Shown here: one piece after another, positions 59,221-64,000 of the stretch
Numbering within the stretch: the first letter of the stretch is position 1
Layout: each line of letters opens with the position of its first letter
Origin: Iamia sp035575815
GTDB lineage: Bacteria > Actinomycetota > Acidimicrobiia > Acidimicrobiales > Iamiaceae
Assembly (NCBI RefSeq): GCF_035575815.1
Contig: NZ_DATLXO010000011.1
Location: 20,152 to 84,151 of the forward strand
Length of the DNA stretch: 64,000 bases
Reading direction: 5' to 3'
Notes under the pieces: generated by a model
Database searches by the model: none
What the model saw: the letters and a program-made list of their open reading frames with translations, nothing else
What the model was told of the DNA's origin: nothing
Program-made: the position numbers and the translations under genes

Positions 59221-61146
59221 GTGCCCCAACGCTCGGGAGGAGTTGTCGTCTCGCAGACTCCCCCGACACCGTCGACCGAGCCCGCCGGCAGGTCCGCGAC
59301 GGTCGCCACGCCGCCTCGGCTTCGCGAACGGGTCCGGTCGGCTGGACGCGCTGTGCGGGCCGGGTGGCTCGTCGCCTTCATCCTCGTCCTGTACGGGGCG
59401 TCGGCGTTCGTGGTGCCCACCCTCGCCCCGGTGGCGATCAACGACGACTTCCTCTACGCCCGGTCGGTCGAGGTCCTTCGGGAGCAGGGCGAGCTGCGGA
59501 TCTTCCCCGAGTCGGTGTCGACGCTGGTGGTGCAGATCGGATGGGGGGCCGCCTGGACGGCCATCTTCGGCGAGTCCTTCGGCGTGCTGCGGGCGTCGAC
59601 GGTGGCCTTCTCGCTCCTCGCCGGGTGGGCGATGTACGGCCTGTGCCGGGAGCTGGGCGTCGATCGCACGCGCAGCGCCCTCGGGACCGCCCTGGTCGTG
59701 TTCAACCCCTTGGCCTACGCGACGAGCTTCAGCTTCATGAGCGACTCGTACCTGACCGGGTTGGTGACCGTGTCGGTGTGGTGCTACCTCCGGGGCCTGC
59801 GACGAGACGAGCCCGACGCGCGGTGGACCACGCTCGGCTCGGTGGCGGCCTCCATGGCGTTCCTGGTCCGCCACGCCGGGGCGCTCGTCCCGCTCGGGGT
59901 CCTCACCTGGCTGCTGGTGAGCCGCCGGCTCCGGCTCGACCGGCCTGGCCTGGCGTTGGTGGCGCGAGTGGCGCTGCTGCCGTTGGTCGCCGTGGTGGGC
60001 CACACGCTGTGGTATCGCTCATCGGCGGGCGGGACGTCAGAGTTCTCGGGCGCGGTGGCGGACGAGATCGCCGCAGCGGTGCCCGGTGGGATCGCCACCC
60101 TCGCCCACCGCCTCCTCGCCGTCGAGGCGACCTACCTCGGCCTCTTCGTCCTCCCGATCGCGGTCGCCGCCGTCCCGAGGCTGCCGGGCCTGCTGCGCCG
60201 CATGCCTCGCTCGGGCGTGATCGCCGCCGCGTTGGCGTTTGGCGCGCTCGCCACCACCGCCGTCCACTTCTCACCGTTTCAGAACCTGTACCCCTGGACC
60301 CCGCAGTTCCTGAGCGACTACGGCGCCGGGCCGCTTGACCTGCGCGGGGGCCGCCAACCCCTCGTGAACCAGACCGGCGTGCGGATCATCCTGGTGCTCT
60401 GCGCCCTCAGCGCCATCGTGCTGGTGGTGGTGCTGGCCCAGCGGGCGCCCCGCCTGTGGGAGCGGCGCGGCTCGCCCGCAGGCTTGGTCGCCGGCGTGCT
60501 CGTCTGGCAGGCGGCCGGCGCGGTCGGCCCGTCGATCGTGCTCCGAGACAGCGTGCTCTCCTTCGACCGCTACTTCCTGCCCCTCCTTCCGCTCGGTGTG
60601 GCCCTCGCCCTGTGGGCGGTGCGCGACGTGCGGGTCGTCCAGCCCGCCGCCTGGGCGGTTGCGGCCCTCCTGGCGGTGGTGGCCGTGGCCTCGACGCGAG
60701 ACCACCTGGTCCGTCAGACGGCGACGTGGGAGCTGGCTGCGCAAGCCCGGGGTGACGGCATCGCCGTCACCCAGCTCGACGCCGGCGCAGCGTGGAACGG
60801 CACGCACGCCTACGGGCTGGACGACCCTGGACCTGGGGCCACAAACGCCGAGGAAGCCGCGGAGGCGGGCGCCGGCGAGCCGGGAGCGGTCCCCGCCGCA
60901 GCCTCGCCGGGCCGGGGGCTGGGGAGGCGGGGGGCGTCGATCGACGACCCCGTCCTGCTCGCCCCGTACGATGTGGCGCCCTGGTGGCTCGACTTCTACA
61001 CCCCGGCGATCGATGCCGAGTTCGTCGTCGCCGGCGATGAGTTGGACGGCCACGAGGTGCTGCGCCGGGTCGAGATCTCGTCGTGGCTCCACCCGGAGCC
61101 GACGTACCTCTACCTCCTCCGGCGCCTTCCGCCCGTCCCCCCCTGA
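59221..61146 (+). CDS. GT-C glycosyltransferase (PMT/ArnT-like membrane protein)
   Basis: A 641-residue membrane protein with about 12 helices. The first external loop carries the acidic pair typical of GT-C enzymes, VAINDDFLYARSVEVLREQG; conserved SDSYLTGLVTVSVWCYLRGL and WTPQFLSDYGAG follow. Such enzymes use polyprenyl-phosphate sugars outside the membrane. The C-terminal about 120 residues are soluble. GTG at 59221 is used; no Met in frame before helix 1. Confidence 0.7.
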   Translation: MPQRSGGVVVSQTPPTPSTEPAGRSATVATPPRLRERVRSAGRAVRAGWLVAFILVLYGASAFVVPTLAPVAINDDFLYARSVEVLREQGELRIFPESVSTLVVQIGWGAAWTAIFGESFGVLRASTVAFSLLAGWAMYGLCRELGVDRTRSALGTALVVFNPLAYATSFSFMSDSYLTGLVTVSVWCYLRGLRRDEPDARWTTLGSVAASMAFLVRHAGALVPLGVLTWLLVSRRLRLDRPGLALVARVALLPLVAVVGHTLWYRSSAGGTSEFSGAVADEIAAAVPGGIATLAHRLLAVEATYLGLFVLPIAVAAVPRLPGLLRRMPRSGVIAAALAFGALATTAVHFSPFQNLYPWTPQFLSDYGAGPLDLRGGRQPLVNQTGVRIILVLCALSAIVLVVVLAQRAPRLWERRGSPAGLVAGVLVWQAAGAVGPSIVLRDSVLSFDRYFLPLLPLGVALALWAVRDVRVVQPAAWAVAALLAVVAVASTRDHLVRQTATWELAAQARGDGIAVTQLDAGAAWNGTHAYGLDDPGPGATNAEEAAEAGAGEPGAVPAAASPGRGLGRRGASIDDPVLLAPYDVAPWWLDFYTPAIDAEFVVAGDELDGHEVLRRVEISSWLHPEPTYLYLLRRLPPVPP

Positions 61147-61176
61147 GCGCCCGGTCCTCTTCTCGTGTCGGAGCCC

Positions 61177-61196
61177 CGCCCGTTGGCCAACGGGCG
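61177..61196. terminator. perfect 20-bp palindrome between convergent genes
   Basis: CGCCCGTTGGCCAACGGGCG is fully self-complementary, in the 74-bp gap between the glycosyltransferase (+) and a hydrolase (-). It could act as terminator for both; no T-run. Confidence 0.5.
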
Positions 61197-61220
61197 CACC
61201 CTGTCCCGGTCCTCTCGGCC

Positions 61221-61784
61221 TCAGGCGAGGGTCGCGCACCAGGTCGCGACCGCGGCGGCGATCTCGTCGTCTCGACCCTTGGGGTCGTGGCGGGCGCCGT
61301 CGAGCCACACGTGGGTGACGGGGCCGGGGATCAGCGCGCTGGCGGCTTCCATCTCCTCAGGGGTCCCGAACGGGTCGCGCGTGCCGCCCACGAACAGGCA
61401 GGGCAGGGCCAGCGCCGGCAGGTGCTCGGTGCGCAGCCGCTCGGGCTTGCCCGGGGGGTGCAGGGGGTAGCTGAGCAGCACCAGACCGGCGGACGGGAGC
61501 CCCTCGGCGACAGCCATCGAACACATGCGACCCCCCATCGACCGTCCCCCCAGGACGATGCCACCGGGATCGACCCCGGTGCGCTCGGCGAGGGACCGAG
61601 CCTCATCCACGATGCACGCGATCAGCTTGGGCGCTCGGTCCGGCGCCTTGCGCCCAGCGCGGCGGTAGGGGAAGTCGACCCGGGCCACGGGCCGCGGGGC
61701 GACCGCGGCCTCGACGGCCACGAGGGTGGGGTGGTCGCGTCCGCTCCCGGCGCCGGGCGTGAGCAACACGGCGGCGGCGGTCAT
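61221..61784 (-). CDS. alpha/beta hydrolase of the KANL3/Tex30 (dienelactone hydrolase-like) type
   Basis: A 187-residue protein: LLTPGAGSGRDHPTLVAVEA at the start, Arg-rich DFPYRRAGRKAPDR, nucleophile Ser in VLGGRSMGGRMCSMAVAEG, acid in FVGGTRDPFG and His in LDGARHDPKG. The short, lid-less form is widely conserved in bacteria; substrate not known. Confidence 0.85.
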   Translation of the reverse strand: MTAAAVLLTPGAGSGRDHPTLVAVEAAVAPRPVARVDFPYRRAGRKAPDRAPKLIACIVDEARSLAERTGVDPGGIVLGGRSMGGRMCSMAVAEGLPSAGLVLLSYPLHPPGKPERLRTEHLPALALPCLFVGGTRDPFGTPEEMEAASALIPGPVTHVWLDGARHDPKGRDDEIAAAVATWCATLA

Positions 61785-61809
61785 TGGTGCTCCCCCTCGG
61801 CGGCGCAGG

Positions 61810-62514
61810 TCACGGCACGAGCAGGATGCGCCGGGCCTCGGACAGCTCCGCGATGCGCTCGGCGGCGCCCGAGTGGCGGCCGCCGTGGTCAGGGTGGGCC
61901 ACGCGGAGCAGGTCTCGGAAGCGCCGCTGGACCGCTTGGCGATCGGGCGACGGGCCGGCCAGGCCGAGCACGCCGAGGGCCCAGGCCTCGGGGTCGCGGT
62001 AGCGACCCAGGGCCGTGACCAGACCCGACCCGCGGCCGCTGATGGCGTCGATCAGGCCGTCGTGGGATCGACCCCGCCAGCGCAGCCCGCGGCGGATGAC
62101 CCGCATCACCGGGCCCCGGCTCTCGATCGGTAGCCGGCCGGCGGCGTAGACCACGGCCAGCACCTGCGGACCGGGCGAGGTGCCGTCGGAGGTGTCGAGG
62201 TCCAGGTGCATGCGCTCACCGTCGCCGACCAGCCGGTGCACCCGCCGGGTGAGGCCGATGTGATCGGTCTGGAAGCGGTGGCGCAGGCGGGGCTGGGGGA
62301 TGCTCTGGCCCAGCTCGAGCTGGTGGCTCAGCCGGTCGAGATCCGCGTGCAGGTCGTCGTCGACCTGGGCGATGAACGCTCCGGCCACGGCGCCGAGCAG
62401 GATGCCGCCAAAGCCGGGCGCAGGGGTGACCGGGAGGACGCACGACCCCAACGCCACCCGCCGGGTGGGGGCGATGGGGCGGGACTGGAAGACCTCCAGC
62501 TCGGCCAGGACCAT
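61810..62514 (-). CDS. DnaJ-domain protein
   Basis: A 234-residue protein. The N-terminal about 150 residues are of unknown type (LELGQSIPQPRLRHRFQTDH), followed by a J-domain at the end: QAVQRRFRDLLRVAHPDHGGRHSGA, with the HPD motif near residue 212. J-domains stimulate Hsp70 ATPase. Possibly linked to the acidic protein encoded next to it; both are minus-strand genes with a 58-bp gap. Confidence 0.75.
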   Translation of the reverse strand: MVLAELEVFQSRPIAPTRRVALGSCVLPVTPAPGFGGILLGAVAGAFIAQVDDDLHADLDRLSHQLELGQSIPQPRLRHRFQTDHIGLTRRVHRLVGDGERMHLDLDTSDGTSPGPQVLAVVYAAGRLPIESRGPVMRVIRRGLRWRGRSHDGLIDAISGRGSGLVTALGRYRDPEAWALGVLGLAGPSPDRQAVQRRFRDLLRVAHPDHGGRHSGAAERIAELSEARRILLVP

Positions 62515-62572
62515 CGGGTCAACCTACCGGGGCCGGCCGCGGCCCCGATGAGCGGAGCCGGGGCGGCGACGA

Positions 62573-63607
62573 TCAGACCAGGGGCCGCAGGTGGCTGCGC
62601 AGCGCGGTGGCCGCCTCCACGATCTCCTCGTCTCCGGTGCCGGCCTCGCTGAGCAGCTCCCGCAGGGCGACGACGAGGTCGGTGATCGCCTGCCAGTCGT
62701 CCTCGGCGAACCCGAAGGGCACCGCCATCGTGGTGGCCGACCCGGCCGCGTCGTCGAAGCGCACGGTGGCGGCGCGATCCGAGGCGTCGTGCAGCAGGCG
62801 GTCGGCGCTCACGAACAGCTCGGAGAGGACATCCTGAGCGTCGGGGCCACCGATCTCGTCGTCGGTGACCTGCTCGTCCTCCCACGCCTTGGTGACGTCC
62901 TCGATCAGTGCGTCGACCCGTTCCTCGTCGTCGAGGGCGACGGTGACCTCGCGGTAGCCGCGCGCGTGGGCGATCCGCTGCTCGATCAGGGCCTCGATGA
63001 AGCGGTCCTCGAGCCCGAGGGGCCAGTCGCCCACGTCGTAGATCACCGGCTCGACGTCGGGTGAGAGATCGAGGGCGAGGCGCTCCTCGATGTCGTCGAT
63101 CAGGTCGTCGACGACCTCGGCGTCCGACGCCGCCACCACGAGGGTGCCGGCCTCCCACGCCCGCCGTACCCGGACCGCGGTCAGGGCCTCGTCGAGCAGC
63201 TTGCGCTCTCGCGACCCCCAGTCCGACAGCTCGAACTCGATCTGCCCGGTGGGCTCACGCTCCTCATCGGACTCGTCGCCGTCCTCGTCGCCTTCCGCGA
63301 TGTCCTCGGCCTCCTCGGCCACCGGCACCTCGTGTTCGTCGGACTCGACGGCGTCGCCGTCCTCGTCAGCGGCCTTCTCGGCGGCCGCCCCGTCGCCCGC
63401 GACGGCGTCGGCGTCGCCCGCCCCATCGGTGTCGGCCAGCTCGGTCACCATGTCGTCGACCACGTCGGGCTGGCCGACCTCCTCGTCGCGCTCCGGCTCC
63501 GCGGCCGGGGGCTCGTCGTCGACCCCACCCTCGGGCGGTGCGGCGTCGAGTCCGTCCTCGTCGTCCCCGGTGGCGTCGTCACGCCCGAAGAGGCGGCGGA
63601 GCTTCAC
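62573..63607 (-). CDS. acidic hypothetical protein
   Basis: A 344-residue protein with a basic start MKLRRLFGRDD, a very acidic low-complexity region (Asp/Glu/Ala, about residues 10-118) and a folded C-terminal half (QIEFELSDWGSRERKLLDEA, then WEAGTLVVAASDAEVVDDLI, PVIYDVGDWPLGLEDRFIEA, DDWQAITDLVVALRELLSE). Codon use and GC match the neighbours. Not recognised; likely a conserved actinobacterial protein. Confidence 0.7.
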   Translation of the reverse strand: MKLRRLFGRDDATGDDEDGLDAAPPEGGVDDEPPAAEPERDEEVGQPDVVDDMVTELADTDGAGDADAVAGDGAAAEKAADEDGDAVESDEHEVPVAEEAEDIAEGDEDGDESDEEREPTGQIEFELSDWGSRERKLLDEALTAVRVRRAWEAGTLVVAASDAEVVDDLIDDIEERLALDLSPDVEPVIYDVGDWPLGLEDRFIEALIEQRIAHARGYREVTVALDDEERVDALIEDVTKAWEDEQVTDDEIGGPDAQDVLSELFVSADRLLHDASDRAATVRFDDAAGSATTMAVPFGFAEDDWQAITDLVVALRELLSEAGTGDEEIVEAATALRSHLRPLV

Positions 63608-63700
63608 CGGGGCGATCTCGGGGGCGGGGCGGACGGGTGCATCGGTTCAGTATCGCAGGGCCGCGCCGCCGGGCCGGTCGGAGGCCGGTGGCCCGGGACC

Positions 63701-64000
63701 TTAGGGCTCCGCCGGGGCGCCGGGATCGGCGGCGACGAGGGCGAGGACGTCGACGCCGTAGCGCTCGAGCTTGGCCGGGCCGATGCCGGGCACGCCGGCC
63801 AGCTCGCGCGCTGTGGTCGGGGCCCGCGAGGCGATGGCGCGCAGGGTGGCGTCGGAGAACACGACGTAGGCGGGGACGCTGTCGGCCTGGCTGCGCCGGC
63901 GTCGCCAGGCTCTCAGCGCCTCCTCCCGCGCCCCCTCGGCGCCGGTGAGCGGCTCGTCCCGGGCCGGGCGGCCCCCGTCGCGCCGCTCGCGCCCGGCGCG
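63701..64000 (-). CDS. C-terminus of an HRDC-domain helicase, UvrD2-like (partial)
   Basis: The gene enters from the right edge and ends with TAA at 63701. The visible end codes for LRAWRRRRSQADSVPAYVVF, then SDATLRAIASRAPTTARELA, GVPGIGPAKLERYGVDVLAL. This is an HRDC domain of the kind that ends UvrD2/RecQ-like helicases in actinobacteria. The catalytic part is outside the window, so the family is inferred from the tail only. Confidence 0.75.
   Translation of the reverse strand, partial: RAGRERRDGGRPARDEPLTGAEGAREEALRAWRRRRSQADSVPAYVVFSDATLRAIASRAPTTARELAGVPGIGPAKLERYGVDVLALVAADPGAPAEP

Overview
The window is about 72-73% GC and densely packed. Gene content, many GTG starts, promoters that put the start codon at the transcript 5' end (TANNNT boxes 6-8 nt upstream), an HRDC-tailed UvrD2-type helicase end, an Eis acetyltransferase and a MurA with Asp in place of the active-site Cys all point to an actinobacterium. 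The class Acidimicrobiia (Iamia/Ilumatobacter-like) is my best guess. This is inference from protein character; no 16S or single-copy marker tree is possible here.

Layout. 1-3.5 kb: a DM13 membrane protein with an FAD oxidoreductase, then a Phd/VapB-VapC toxin-antitoxin pair. 3.5-7.2 kb is accessory DNA: a DUF6326 membrane protein divergent from a TetR regulator, then debris (amidase scrap, integrase N-terminus, broken tRNA) beside an AbiE-like nucleotidyltransferase toxin/antitoxin pair with its own operator-like palindrome. 7.2-10.8 kb: ilvB-ilvN-ilvC behind a leader-peptide attenuator. 11-14 kb: membrane protein, Ser/Thr kinase and FHA protein. 14.1-20.2 kb: CPA2 cation/H+ antiporter with tandem UspA-like tail, divergent from two tandem ABC-2 export modules. 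20.2-27.2 kb: MATE exporter, Eis, transmembrane Ser/Thr kinase, TetR and a frameshifted DHA2 MFS exporter. 27.4-31.5 kb: gatC-gatA-gatB and a ferritin-like protein. 31.5-37.5 kb: sulfotransferase wreck, alpha/beta hydrolase, then TetR, SCP2-like protein and MFS exporter, each preceded by a similar 6-4-6 palindrome. 37.6-44.8 kb: ligA, DUF4388 protein, MetE-like protein, membrane protein, broken serine hydrolase. 44.8-54.9 kb: fused toxin-antitoxin remnant, mnmA, cysteine desulfurase, AAC(2')-like and other small enzymes, rhomboid, broken HEPN gene, enoyl-CoA hydratase, NfuA-like protein, membrane proteins. 55-64 kb: murA, MFS, L,D-transpeptidase, GT-C glycosyltransferase, DnaJ-like and acidic proteins, and the 3' end of the UvrD2-like helicase.

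Working together: cysteine desulfurase supplies sulfur to MnmA and is consistent with the Nfu-type Fe-S protein nearby; GatCAB makes Gln-tRNA/Asn-tRNA; IlvBNC begins branched-chain amino acid synthesis; MurA and the L,D-transpeptidase act at opposite ends of peptidoglycan synthesis; Eis, AAC(2'), MATE and three MFS transporters form an intrinsic-resistance/export theme.

The most unusual signal is a dispersed element of about 131 bp present three times (18.3, 33.1 and 54.6 kb). Each copy ends exactly on the start codon of an unrelated downstream gene (ATGA overlap), has terminal inverted arms, and is open as a related 43-56-residue reading frame. Two further intergenic repeat families (62-bp period, shared by 27.3 and 52.6 kb; 71-bp period at 49.2 kb), several long perfect hairpins between convergent genes, and at least four single-base frameshifts in otherwise good genes add to the picture.
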